A stretch of DNA of 64,000 nt from Nocardiopsis terrae (GTDB taxonomy: Bacteria > Actinomycetota > Actinomycetes > Streptosporangiales > Streptosporangiaceae), in contig NZ_BMXJ01000008.1 in NCBI RefSeq assembly GCF_014651695.1, forward strand, positions 248,001 through 312,000. The letters are read 5' to 3'. Below the pieces are notes generated by a model. The model was not told the origin of the DNA and made no database searches. It saw only the letters and a program-made list of their open reading frames with translations. Below, in pieces: positions 32,873 through 41,115 of the stretch (its first letter is position 1; every line of letters starts with the position of its first letter). A program made the position numbers and the translations under genes.

Positions 32873-34612
32873 TCAGTTGTCGCAGTTGGGTACGCACAGG
32901 CGCCGCGAGATCGAGCTGAGGAAGAAGTCCCCGATCTCCGCCGGGTCCTCGGCCACGAAGGAGGAACCGCTGGTGGCCCGCGCGATCTGCGCCAGTTCGC
33001 GCTCGTCGGCCCCCTCGCCGAAACCGATGACGAACATCGTGACCGGCCGCCGCGGGTCGAAGCGGTCCTGCAGGGCCGCGATCAGCTCCTCGTGGGAGAT
33101 GTCGCTGGACCCCTCGTCCTGTCCGGCGGTCAACAGGATGACGCTGTTGATCTTGTCCTCGTGGAAGTTGTCCTGCACCTGGTCGTAGGCGGCCAGGACG
33201 TTGTCGTACAGGCGTGAGCCCCCGCCCGCGACCTCCAGCCCCTCGGCCACCTCGATCATCTCCTGGCGCCGGGTGACGTCACCGTCGTCCGCCGCGCCGA
33301 GCGGGTGCATGTCGGCGGACTCCTCGCGGCCGTTCTCACCGAGCTCCTCCGACATCAGCCACAGGCCCATGTCGGTCTCGTCCGGGAACATCGCCAACCC
33401 CATGAGCGCCGCCTGCTTGGCGACCTCGATCTGCTCGGTCCCGCCGTCGAGGCTCTCCGACATGTTCTCCGAGGCGTCTGCCAGCACCAGAGTGCGGCTG
33501 GGCATGGACAGCCGGTTCCAGTCGGTGACCGACGCCAGCAGGGCGTCGCCGGTCAGGTCCTCGTGTGTGGCGGGCGGTTCCGCGATGATCCCGGACCGGC
33601 CGGCCAGCACCGGCGACGCCTCCCCGTCCGGGTCGCGGAAGCCCAGCTCGCGCATGCGTTCCCGGTAGGTGTCGCCCCGGACGACCTCGTACAGGTCGGC
33701 GGCGGCCGACCGGAGCACGGAGTCGTCGGTGGTGGTCACGTACGGGTAGTCCAGGTTGACGGTGCCCTCGCTGACGTAGTGGGCCCGGAGCCGGGGCGCG
33801 GAGTCCGCACGGCGGTCGTTGTAGGACACCACCGCCTGCTCGGGTACGGCGATGACCGGGTCCACCCGTTGGTTCGCGGCGGCCGAACCGGTGAAGACGC
33901 TGGTCAGGTCGATCTCGCCGAACGCGCTGTCCAACTGCACGTCGCGGACGAAGTCGGTCATCGCGGTGTCCGCCTCGTCCCCGGTTCCCAGGTGCTCGCG
34001 GATCGCGTGCATGACCGTCATGCCGTCGGCGCCCCGGTTGGGGTCGACCATCACCACGGGGCGGTCGGGGTCGCGTTCACCGGGGAGCAGCAGGCTCCAG
34101 CTGGCGTCGTCCTGGTCGGGCATCCCCTCGGTGTCCGGCGGAGCGGCGAGCACGACGGGGGAGCTGGCCAGGGAGGGCGGGTCGGTTTCGATGCCGTGCG
34201 CGCCGCCGTCGGAGACCCGGGCCAGCTCGACCCAGGCGGAGGACTCCGGCACCCACACGTGCGGGGCGATGGTGGAGTCACCGGGGCGGCTGCCGGTCAG
34301 GGCGTTCAGGATGCGGTGCGGCGGGATCTCGTCGACCTGCGCGTACACGCACTCGCCGCCGTAGCTGTGCTCGGCGGAGTTGAACTCCGACGCCGCCTCG
34401 CGCATGACGGTGGCCGTGCTCTGGGTGGCGGACACCCGCAGGTAGCGGGTGTCGCCGCAGCCGAGGGCGTTCATGGTGACCGGGACGGCGATCGCTGTGA
34501 GGGCGATCAGGGCGACGACGATCGCGGTGATCCCCAGCGGCGACCCCGCCACCCTGCGGGTGGTGGCGGCGGTCGGCGAGGAAAGGCGGTGGCGTCCACT
34601 GGGCACGGGCAC
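32873..34612 (-). CDS. Membrane-anchored substrate-binding-like / VWA protein with altered MIDAS
   Basis: A 579-residue paralogue of the 30744-32519 protein: membrane helix at about 28-48 (ITAIVVALIALTAIAVPV), solute-binding-like part (PHVWVPESSAWVELARV, HYVSEGTVNLDYPYV) and a VWA domain (MPSRTLVLADASENMSESL near 375, ILLTAGQDEGSSD). The MIDAS reads DASEN rather than DxSxS, replacing the third metal ligand by Asn, and the later TDG loop reads TAG, so metal binding is probably lost or changed. The C-terminus RRLCVPNCDN has two cysteines. The pairing of one canonical and one altered VWA protein suggests a heteromeric surface complex (inference). Confidence 0.82.
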   Translation of the reverse strand: MPVPSGRHRLSSPTAATTRRVAGSPLGITAIVVALIALTAIAVPVTMNALGCGDTRYLRVSATQSTATVMREAASEFNSAEHSYGGECVYAQVDEIPPHRILNALTGSRPGDSTIAPHVWVPESSAWVELARVSDGGAHGIETDPPSLASSPVVLAAPPDTEGMPDQDDASWSLLLPGERDPDRPVVMVDPNRGADGMTVMHAIREHLGTGDEADTAMTDFVRDVQLDSAFGEIDLTSVFTGSAAANQRVDPVIAVPEQAVVSYNDRRADSAPRLRAHYVSEGTVNLDYPYVTTTDDSVLRSAAADLYEVVRGDTYRERMRELGFRDPDGEASPVLAGRSGIIAEPPATHEDLTGDALLASVTDWNRLSMPSRTLVLADASENMSESLDGGTEQIEVAKQAALMGLAMFPDETDMGLWLMSEELGENGREESADMHPLGAADDGDVTRRQEMIEVAEGLEVAGGGSRLYDNVLAAYDQVQDNFHEDKINSVILLTAGQDEGSSDISHEELIAALQDRFDPRRPVTMFVIGFGEGADERELAQIARATSGSSFVAEDPAEIGDFFLSSISRRLCVPNCDN

Positions 34613-35040
34613 TCCGGGGGTGTGGCTGTCTCCGGCCTCTGGGCGAAGCCTCCCGGGGGCCGGTCTTCAGGGGCGGCGCGGGGGCTGCGCCGGGCGCCCC
34701 GCGGTGGGAAGTTCGGTGAACCATCGTGCGGCCAACGGCGTCACACACTGCGAATGCGAACGAGCGGACGTAGCACACGAACGATTCCTCACCAGGACCT
34801 TACTCGCTGGTAATGCGCGAGCGAAAGGGGCGGAGTGTTCCGGCTCACAGGCGGTTCGCCTAAGGGGTCGGTGATCTCTTTGTTACGGTGCACGTCCAGT
34901 ACCACTACTCACTCCCGGCTACCATTGCCCCGGTATTCGCTTGACCGATACATGACGTCCGCTTGGCGGGCGCCCCACGAAGAAGGGCGCCGCACGCCGC
35001 GGACGGCCCCTGTGAGCAATCGACCCCCGAGGGTTATGGC
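34613..35040. other. Gene-free stretch between divergent units
   Basis: This 428-base stretch separates the minus-strand VWA gene from the plus-strand inhibitor-like gene. Its left part is the GC-rich leader of the VWA gene; the right part (about 34840-34930) is less GC-rich, with words such as TCTCTTTGTTACGG, and probably holds the promoters. No gene is supportable. Confidence 0.5.
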
Positions 35041-35625
35041 ATGTCCCATTCGCACAGTGATCGACGGAGCCGAGGCAGCCTCGGCACCGTGCTGCTCGCC
35101 GGAGCCTGCTGCGCCGGCGCTGCGGCCTACGCCGTGCTGGTCGGGCCGTCGATGCTGCCGCCGCCGGACGTCGAGACCACGAACGCGGCCAGCCCGGAGG
35201 TGCTCGGGAGCGTCGTCGAGCAGCCGGAGGAGGCCGACGGCACAGGCCCGGTCGGCCAGCTGCGCATCCACGTCAGCGACCGGGACCGCGCCTGGGTCCA
35301 GACCCTGAACTGCACCGGGAACCTCGCGGAGGACCCCGAGCCCTGCGCGGTGATGGCCGAGGCCGCGCAGGAGCTCGCCGAGGACCCGACCGCCGACGAG
35401 GCCGGGAGCGGCGACGGCGAGGACGGGGCCGGCACCCCCGGGAGCCTGCTGTTCACCGAGGTCCGCGAGGGCACGGTCTGCACCGACAAGGTGTACGGCC
35501 CCCAGGAGGCCGCGATCGAGGGCACCTGGGAGGGCGAGGAGATCGATACCACGCTCTCCCGCAAGGGCTCCTGCGAGGAGGCCCGCTGGCAGCGCCTGCG
35601 CGCCGTCACCGAACAGCTCGGCTGA
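35041..35625 (+). CDS. Subtilisin-inhibitor-like protein with an acidic insertion
   Basis: A 194-residue protein starting ATG 35041. One hydrophobic segment near the N-terminus (LGTVLLAGACCAGAAAYAVL) is a signal or anchor. The rest follows the SSI family: TLNC then EPCAVMAEAAQEL for the first disulfide, VCTDKVYGPQEAAIEGTWEG and SCEEARW for the second. In SSI the P1 residue lies three to four residues after the third Cys; here it would be Lys, suggesting trypsin-like targets. Between the two disulfides is an added acidic stretch of about 30 residues (PTADEAGSGDGEDGAGTPGS) that SSI proteins lack. It could be an inhibitor adapted to the cell surface or one that has lost activity. Confidence 0.7.
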   Translation: MSHSHSDRRSRGSLGTVLLAGACCAGAAAYAVLVGPSMLPPPDVETTNAASPEVLGSVVEQPEEADGTGPVGQLRIHVSDRDRAWVQTLNCTGNLAEDPEPCAVMAEAAQELAEDPTADEAGSGDGEDGAGTPGSLLFTEVREGTVCTDKVYGPQEAAIEGTWEGEEIDTTLSRKGSCEEARWQRLRAVTEQLG

Positions 35626-35721
35626 ACCGGCCCCGCCCGAGAGGGCCCGGAGCGGGTCCCCGACCCGTCCCGGCACCACCCCTGTTCCTGCACCACACCG
35701 GGCACGGGATAATCGCTGACC

Positions 35722-36537
35722 ATGGATGCCATCAGGGTCAGTGACCCCACCGACCCGCGTCTGGCCGACTACACCCGGCTCCGCGACGTCAACCTGCGCC
35801 GCCACCTGGAGGCCGAACACGGCCTGTTCATGGCCGAGGGCGACAAGGTGATCCGCCGGGCGGCCACCGCGGGCTTCAGCCCCCGCAGCTTCCTGCTCAC
35901 CGAACGCCGCGCTGAGGCCCTGGACGACGTGGTCGCCGCCTCCGGTGCGCCGCTGTACGTGGTGAGCGAGGAGACCGCACGGAGCCTGGTCGGTTTCGAC
36001 CTGCACCGGGGCGCCCTAGCCGCCTACCACCGCAGGCCGCTCCCCGGACTCGACGAGACCCTCGCCGGCGCCCGCAGCATCGTCGTGCTGGAGGACCTGG
36101 TCGACCACACCAACGTCGGCGCGATCTTCCGCAGCGCCGCCGGGCTGGGCGTGGACGCCGTGGTCCTGGCCCCGCGTTGCGCGGACCCGCTCTACCGCAG
36201 GTCGGTGAAGGTGTCGATGGGGGCTGTCTTCACCCTCCCCTACACCCGCCTCGACGACTGGTACGGCGGCCTGGACACGCTGCGCGACGCCGGGTTCGAC
36301 CTCATGGCGCTCACCCCGGGCGAGGGTTCGCTACCGATGCGCGAGGCCATGGACCGCCTCGGAGCCGACGCCAGAGTGGGCCTGCTGCTGGGTACCGAGG
36401 GCGACGGCCTGTCCTCCCGCTGGCTGGAGCGGGCCACCTCCCGGGTGCACATCCCGATGGCCGACCGCGACGTGGACTCCCTCAACGTCACCGCCGCCGC
36501 GGCCGTGGCCTGCTACGAACTCGGACGCACCCGGTGA
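35722..36537 (+). CDS. SpoU/TrmH-family RNA 2'-O-methyltransferase
   Basis: A 271-residue SPOUT methyltransferase. N-terminal RNA-binding part (FMAEGDKVIRRAATAGFSPR), then the knot: motif 1 DHTNVGAIFRSAAGLGVDAV near residue 133 (Asn and Arg catalytic), motif 2 LLLGTEGDGLSSRWLE near 218, motif 3 IPMADRDVDSLNVTAAAAV near 242. It methylates a ribose 2'-OH in rRNA or tRNA using SAM. The exact target cannot be told from sequence. Good spacing to its neighbours; it probably has its own promoter. Confidence 0.92.
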   Translation: MDAIRVSDPTDPRLADYTRLRDVNLRRHLEAEHGLFMAEGDKVIRRAATAGFSPRSFLLTERRAEALDDVVAASGAPLYVVSEETARSLVGFDLHRGALAAYHRRPLPGLDETLAGARSIVVLEDLVDHTNVGAIFRSAAGLGVDAVVLAPRCADPLYRRSVKVSMGAVFTLPYTRLDDWYGGLDTLRDAGFDLMALTPGEGSLPMREAMDRLGADARVGLLLGTEGDGLSSRWLERATSRVHIPMADRDVDSLNVTAAAAVACYELGRTR

Positions 36538-36631
36538 ACACACCCCGCCGCGCGTCGCCGTCGGGGCCCCGGGCCGCCCGGGCCCGTAGTGTGGCGCCTG
36601 ACGCAGGCAGAGCAGAGGGAGGACGTACGAC

Positions 36632-37552
36632 ATGGGCGGCCGAGCACTGGTGCAGTGGGAGCAGAACAGGGACAACGCCCCCGAAGCGCTCCACGTCGAC
36701 CTCTACGCGGGAGGACCGGCCCCCGGCGCGGGCCTGGAGGACGTCACCTTCTACCAGGTGCCCTACGCGCCCTCCACCCAGGGCGTGGACGAACGGCTCG
36801 ACATCATCGACCGGATGCCGGAACTGAGGGTCCTCCAGTTGGTCTCGGCCGGGTACGAACAGGTCCTCGGGCTCCTCCCGGACCACGTCACCCTGTGCAA
36901 CGGCCGGGGACTGCACGACGCCAGCACCGCCGAGCACGCGCTCGCACTCATCCTCGCCGCCCAGCGCGACCTGCCCCGGTGGGCGATCGACCAGCGCGAG
37001 CACCGTTGGGGTTCGGTCCCGCAGCGCTCCCTGGCCGACTCGCGGGTGGTGATCGTCGGCTACGGGAGCATCGGCCGGGCGATCGAGCGGCGCCTGCTGC
37101 CCTTCGAGACCGACGTGCTCCGGGTGGCGAGCCGGGCCCGCCCGGAAGAGGGGGTGCACGGCGTCGGCGAGTTGCCCGCACTGCTGCCGGACGCGGACGT
37201 CGTCGTGCTGGTCACGCCGCTCACCGAGGACACGCGGGGCCTGTTCGGCGCGCCCGAGTTCGCGCTGCTGCGCGACGACGCCCTCGTGGTCAACGTCGGC
37301 CGGGGACCGGTCATGGACACCGGCGCCCTGCTCGCCCAGAACGGCCGGGTCCGTGCCGCCCTGGACGTCACCGACCCCGAACCGCTGCCCGTCGACCACC
37401 CGCTGTGGGACGCGCCGGGCGTGTACCTGACCCCGCACGTGGCGGGTGGTTCCGCTGCCTTCTACCCGCGCGCCCGAGCCTTCATGGACGCCCAGCTCGC
37501 CCGCTGGGCCGCCGGTGAGCCGCTCGCCAACGTCGTCCGGCCCGGAAGGTAG
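36632..37552 (+). CDS. D-isomer-specific 2-hydroxyacid dehydrogenase
   Basis: A 306-residue NAD(P)-dependent dehydrogenase. The substrate-binding half (PELRVLQLVSAGYEQVLG) precedes the Rossmann domain VVIVGYGSIGRAIERRLLPF near residue 140. Catalytic Arg in VVNVGRGPVMD near 230, Glu in LDVTDPEPLP near 252, His in YLTPHVAGG near 272. It reduces 2-keto acids or oxidises D-2-hydroxy acids; the class resembles glyoxylate/hydroxypyruvate reductases. A clear GGGAGGA lies before the ATG. Confidence 0.92.
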   Translation: MGGRALVQWEQNRDNAPEALHVDLYAGGPAPGAGLEDVTFYQVPYAPSTQGVDERLDIIDRMPELRVLQLVSAGYEQVLGLLPDHVTLCNGRGLHDASTAEHALALILAAQRDLPRWAIDQREHRWGSVPQRSLADSRVVIVGYGSIGRAIERRLLPFETDVLRVASRARPEEGVHGVGELPALLPDADVVVLVTPLTEDTRGLFGAPEFALLRDDALVVNVGRGPVMDTGALLAQNGRVRAALDVTDPEPLPVDHPLWDAPGVYLTPHVAGGSAAFYPRARAFMDAQLARWAAGEPLANVVRPGR

Positions 37553-37670
37553 CGCGGACCCCGGCACCCCGGACCCCGGCACGGTCCGTACGCGTCGGCC
37601 CGGGACCCGACCGCCCCGACGCGCACCCCGGCGCCGCCCGTCTGTCGGTGCCTGGGGGGAGACTGGGGGC

Positions 37671-39356
37671 ATGCGGATCGCGGTGGTCTCCGACGGGGAC
37701 GGCGGAGGATGGCTGCGGGAGCTCGGTGACGGGACCCCGCCCGCTCCGGTGCGCCGGGTGGGCGACCTCGCGGCGGCGGTACGCGAAGCCGAACACTCCG
37801 GTGGCCAACCCCCGCGCTGGGTCTGGGCGGACACCGAGGACCTCTACCCCGACCTGGTACGGGCCGGAGTGCGTGTATCGCGGTGCCACGACGCCTCCCT
37901 CACCGAGGCGCTCCTGCTGGGATACCGGGCACGGCACACCGAACCCCACTCGCTGGGGGCGGCCTGGGCCCGCCTGCACGACCTGCCGGTCCCCGACGAC
38001 CCCGTGCGCCCGCTCGGAGAGGGCACCGCCGCCCAGCCCGCGCTCTTCGAAGCCGACCGATCCACCCTGCCGCCGGGGACCGATCGGCTCGACGCACTGG
38101 TGGAAGTCCACGCCGACCAGCGCGGACGGATCTCCGGACTCCCCTCGCCCGACCGCATGGCGCTCCTCGTGGCGGTCGAGTCGGCCGGGGCCCTGGCCGC
38201 CGTGGAGATGAGCCACGACGGGCTGCCCTGGCGTCCCGAGGTCCACGACCGGGTGCTCACCGAGATCCTCGGGCCCCGCCCGCGCTCCGGCCAGAGACCG
38301 CCGGTCCTGGCCGACCTCGCGGCGCAGATCAGCGAGGTCGTCGGCCACGAGGTCAACCCGGACTCCCCCGCCCAGGTGCTCAGGGCGATGGCGTGGGTCG
38401 GCCACCCCGTGGCGTCCACCCGGTCCTGGGTACTGGAGGGCGTCGACCACCCGTTGGTGCCGCTGCTGCTCCGCTACAAGGAACTCGCCCGCCTGTACTC
38501 GGCCAACGGCTGGGCCTGGCTGGAGACCTGGGTGCGGGAGCTGCCCGGCGGCGGAACGGGGGACGGGCCGAGGCTGGGGCGGTTCCGACCCGACTACGTG
38601 GTGGGCGGGGTGGTCTCCGGGCGCTGGGCCACCAGGGGCGGCGGCGCCCTCCAGATTCCCAGGTCGGTACGGAGCGCCGTGCGCGCCGACCCCGGTTGGG
38701 TCCTGGTCCGGGCCGACGCCGGCCAGCTCGAACCACGGGTGCTGGCCGCCGTCTCCGGTGACGGCGCCCTCGCGGCCGCCGCCGCGGAGGAGGACCTGTA
38801 CGCGCGGCTGGCCGCGCACGTGGGCGACGACCGCGAACGCGCGAAGATCGGCCTGCTCGCCGCCATGTACGGCCAGACCTCGGGTGACGCGGCGCCCCTC
38901 CTGGCGACCATGCGCCGCCTCTACCCCCACGCCCTGGAGTACGTGGACGCCGCCGCCCGCACCGGGGAGGGCGGCGGGATCGTCCGGTCCTGGCTGGGCC
39001 GCACCTCGCCCGCTCCCGGGGACTGGGCGGCCACCGTCGCGGCCGCGGACGGGGACCGCAGACGCCGCGCGCACGGCCGGTTCACCCGCAACTTCGTCGT
39101 CCAGGCCACCGCCGCAGAATGGGCACTCGTCCTGCTCGCCGCGCTCCGGCAGGAACTCCCCGAGACCCCGGAGGGCGGCGGGATCGTCTTCTTCGTGCAC
39201 GACGAGGTCGTCCTGCACGTCCCCGCGGACCTCGCCGAGGAGGCGGTCCGGGCGATCGACAGGGCGCAGACCCGGACCCGGAGGATCCTCTTCGGGGACA
39301 CCCCGGTGCGGTTCCCCCTCGCGGTGTCGGTGACGGACTGTTACGCCGACCTCTGA
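37671..39356 (+). CDS. Actinobacterial Pol I-like bifunctional 3'-5' exonuclease/DNA polymerase
   Basis: A 561-residue family A polymerase lacking the 5' nuclease domain. I chose ATG 37671 (MRIAVVSDGDGGG); upstream in-frame sequence overlaps the previous gene. Residues 1-200 are the degenerate 3'-5' exonuclease-like part. The polymerase part shows motif A as VLVRADAGQLEPRVLAA (usual DYSQIELR), motif B as RERAKIGLLAAMYGQTSG, and motif C as FVHDEVVLHVP. Motif A keeps the Asp but changes surrounding residues. Such proteins are common in actinomycetes; their role, probably repair, is not well defined. Confidence 0.9.
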   Translation: MRIAVVSDGDGGGWLRELGDGTPPAPVRRVGDLAAAVREAEHSGGQPPRWVWADTEDLYPDLVRAGVRVSRCHDASLTEALLLGYRARHTEPHSLGAAWARLHDLPVPDDPVRPLGEGTAAQPALFEADRSTLPPGTDRLDALVEVHADQRGRISGLPSPDRMALLVAVESAGALAAVEMSHDGLPWRPEVHDRVLTEILGPRPRSGQRPPVLADLAAQISEVVGHEVNPDSPAQVLRAMAWVGHPVASTRSWVLEGVDHPLVPLLLRYKELARLYSANGWAWLETWVRELPGGGTGDGPRLGRFRPDYVVGGVVSGRWATRGGGALQIPRSVRSAVRADPGWVLVRADAGQLEPRVLAAVSGDGALAAAAAEEDLYARLAAHVGDDRERAKIGLLAAMYGQTSGDAAPLLATMRRLYPHALEYVDAAARTGEGGGIVRSWLGRTSPAPGDWAATVAAADGDRRRRAHGRFTRNFVVQATAAEWALVLLAALRQELPETPEGGGIVFFVHDEVVLHVPADLAEEAVRAIDRAQTRTRRILFGDTPVRFPLAVSVTDCYADL

Positions 39357-39563
39357 CCCGTGGACCGGCAACGCGATCACGCACCGTGAGTCCGGGGGAA
39401 ACGGACGAGTGGCTGCCCGGTGGACTTCGGATATCGGACGGCCCGGGCTTCTTGCAAACTCCTCCGCGTACGCCCATTCTTAAACGCGGACCATGTCATC
39501 GAAGGCCGTGCGCCGCAGCGCTTCCCCCGCCCGTCGCGGCCACAGAGAGGATGATCGACCCCC

Positions 39564-40757
39564 GTGCGGAACCGTCTCAGAACATGTGCGGGAACCACGG
39601 CCGCCTTCGCGGTCGCCTTCACGGCCTTCGGGGCCACCCCCGCGACAGCAGCCCCCGTCGTCGAGGACCGCCCGCCCCTGGCCGAACAGGTCTCGCCCGG
39701 AGCCGCCGCACCCAGCGGCTCCGCGTCCCGGACCACGGGCCCCGAAACCGAAACCACCGCCACCGAAACCCCCGACACCGCGGACGTCGCGAAACTCGAA
39801 CGGGACGCCTACGTCGCGCCCTTCCGCGAGGCGCGCTCCGTCGAGTACTTCGCGGTGGCCCCCCGGACCCTGCCCCGGGAGGCCGTCGACGCGGTCCGCG
39901 AGATCAACGGGGTCGAGCGGGTCCTCACCGTCGACGCCGCCCGTGTGGAGGTCGACGGGGAACCGACGTCGGTGCTCGGCGTCAACCCGTCCAGCTTCCG
40001 GAACCACGCCCCCGAGCCCTCCGCCGAGTCCGACGAGATCTGGCAGGGCGTCGCCGCGGGCCACGTCGCACTCTCCAAGGACGCGGGCACCGAACGCGAA
40101 CTGGAGATCGGCGAGGACGTCACCGTCGCGGGAGGCCGCGGCGAGGTACCCCTGGAGGTGTGGACCCACGCGACCTCCGGCATCGCCGGGATCGACGCCC
40201 TCGTCTCCCGTGGGACCGCCCGGGAACTGGGCATGCCCGAGGGCAACGCGATCGTCGTCTCCGCGCCCGACGCGGACCTGATGGAGCTGTACGAGGAGCT
40301 CGGGGAGGTGCTGGGGGAGGACGCCTCGCTCCAGCTCGTCGCCGACGCCCCCGAACCCATGACCGACGGGGACACCGTGTCCTCGCCGGTGGTCGAGCAG
40401 GTCATCGCCAACGCCGAGACCCAGTTGGGTGTGCCCTACGTGTGGGGCGGCACCACCCCCGACGTCGGCTTCGACTGCTCCGGCCTGCTCCAGTGGGCCT
40501 TCCGCGAGGCGGGCGTGGACATCCCGCGCGTCACGCACGACCAGTGGAACGCGGGCGAACGGGTGGAGTGGGACGAACTGCAGCGCGGCGACCTGCTGTT
40601 CTGGCGTTCGGACCCGACCGCCCCCGACTACATCTCACACGTGGCCATCTACCTCGGCGACGACCAGATGCTGGAGGCGCCGCGGACCGGTCTGGACGTG
40701 CGCGTCACCCCGGTGCGGACCGCCAACTACGCGGGTGCGGTGCGCGTGCACACCTGA
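39564..40757 (+). CDS. Secreted NlpC/P60 endopeptidase
   Basis: A 397-residue protein. Signal peptide at residues 1-30 (TTAAFAVAFTAFGATPATAA). The central part (40-280) has no named domain but repeats of Glu/Val-rich strands (EYFAVAPRTLPREAVDAVRE). The C-terminal NlpC/P60 domain begins near 285: QLGVPYVWGGTTPDVGFDCS has the catalytic Cys, YISHVAIYLGDDQMLEAP the His, and RTANYAGAVRVH the end. It cleaves peptide crosslinks in peptidoglycan. GTG 39564 lies after an AGAGAGG with long spacing. The strong hairpin at 40773-40822 terminates it. The leader 39357-39563 has no gene. Confidence 0.9.
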   Translation: MRNRLRTCAGTTAAFAVAFTAFGATPATAAPVVEDRPPLAEQVSPGAAAPSGSASRTTGPETETTATETPDTADVAKLERDAYVAPFREARSVEYFAVAPRTLPREAVDAVREINGVERVLTVDAARVEVDGEPTSVLGVNPSSFRNHAPEPSAESDEIWQGVAAGHVALSKDAGTERELEIGEDVTVAGGRGEVPLEVWTHATSGIAGIDALVSRGTARELGMPEGNAIVVSAPDADLMELYEELGEVLGEDASLQLVADAPEPMTDGDTVSSPVVEQVIANAETQLGVPYVWGGTTPDVGFDCSGLLQWAFREAGVDIPRVTHDQWNAGERVEWDELQRGDLLFWRSDPTAPDYISHVAIYLGDDQMLEAPRTGLDVRVTPVRTANYAGAVRVHT

Positions 40758-40772
40758 CCCGGGACCCGAGGA

Positions 40773-40822
40773 CGAAGAAGGGCCGTGGCGCCACCGGGGA
40801 GGTGGAACCACGGCCCTTCTTT
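40773..40822. terminator. Long hairpin terminator after the NlpC/P60 gene
   Basis: GAAGAAGGGCCGTGG (40773-40787) pairs with CCACGGCCCTTCTTTC (40807-40822), then T-rich bases. The gap 40758-41115 has no gene; it contains this and the hairpin at 41059-41089. Confidence 0.85.
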
Positions 40823-41058
40823 CTCCTTGTCCGAAAAACCGCCGGGAGGGGAAGGCAGGCCTCGGTTAGGAGGGGGGACAGGGCCGCCGCTGAGGGAGGG
40901 GGAGACAGCGGTGGTCGACCCTTCGGAGGTATCGAGTTGTGACGGTCAGTGCACGGCCTTCGGGCCGCGTGTCCCGTCGCACAGGTCTACATAAGCAGTG
41001 ACCGGCCGATTTGGCAAGAGGTCCGTCCAAGCCATGCAAGCAACCACAGCCCGCCACA

Positions 41059-41089
41059 AAGCCCCCTCCTGTCGAACGGGAGGGGGCTT
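41059..41089. terminator. Hairpin terminator after the gamma-glutamyltransferase gene
   Basis: AAGCCCCCTCC (41059-41069) and GGAGGGGGCTT (41079-41089) are exact arms. It lies 27 bases beyond the end of the minus-strand ggt gene. Confidence 0.75.
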
Positions 41090-41115
41090 GTATGCGCTTT
41101 CCGTCTTCCTTCGGG

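Noticed and set aside
39357..39563. Possible c-di-AMP (ydaO-type) riboswitch before the NlpC/P60 gene
   Set aside because: Such riboswitches are common before cell-wall hydrolases and GTCCGGGGGAAACGGAC is suggestive, but the conserved core could not be laid out; a covariance-model search with a significant ydaO hit would change this.
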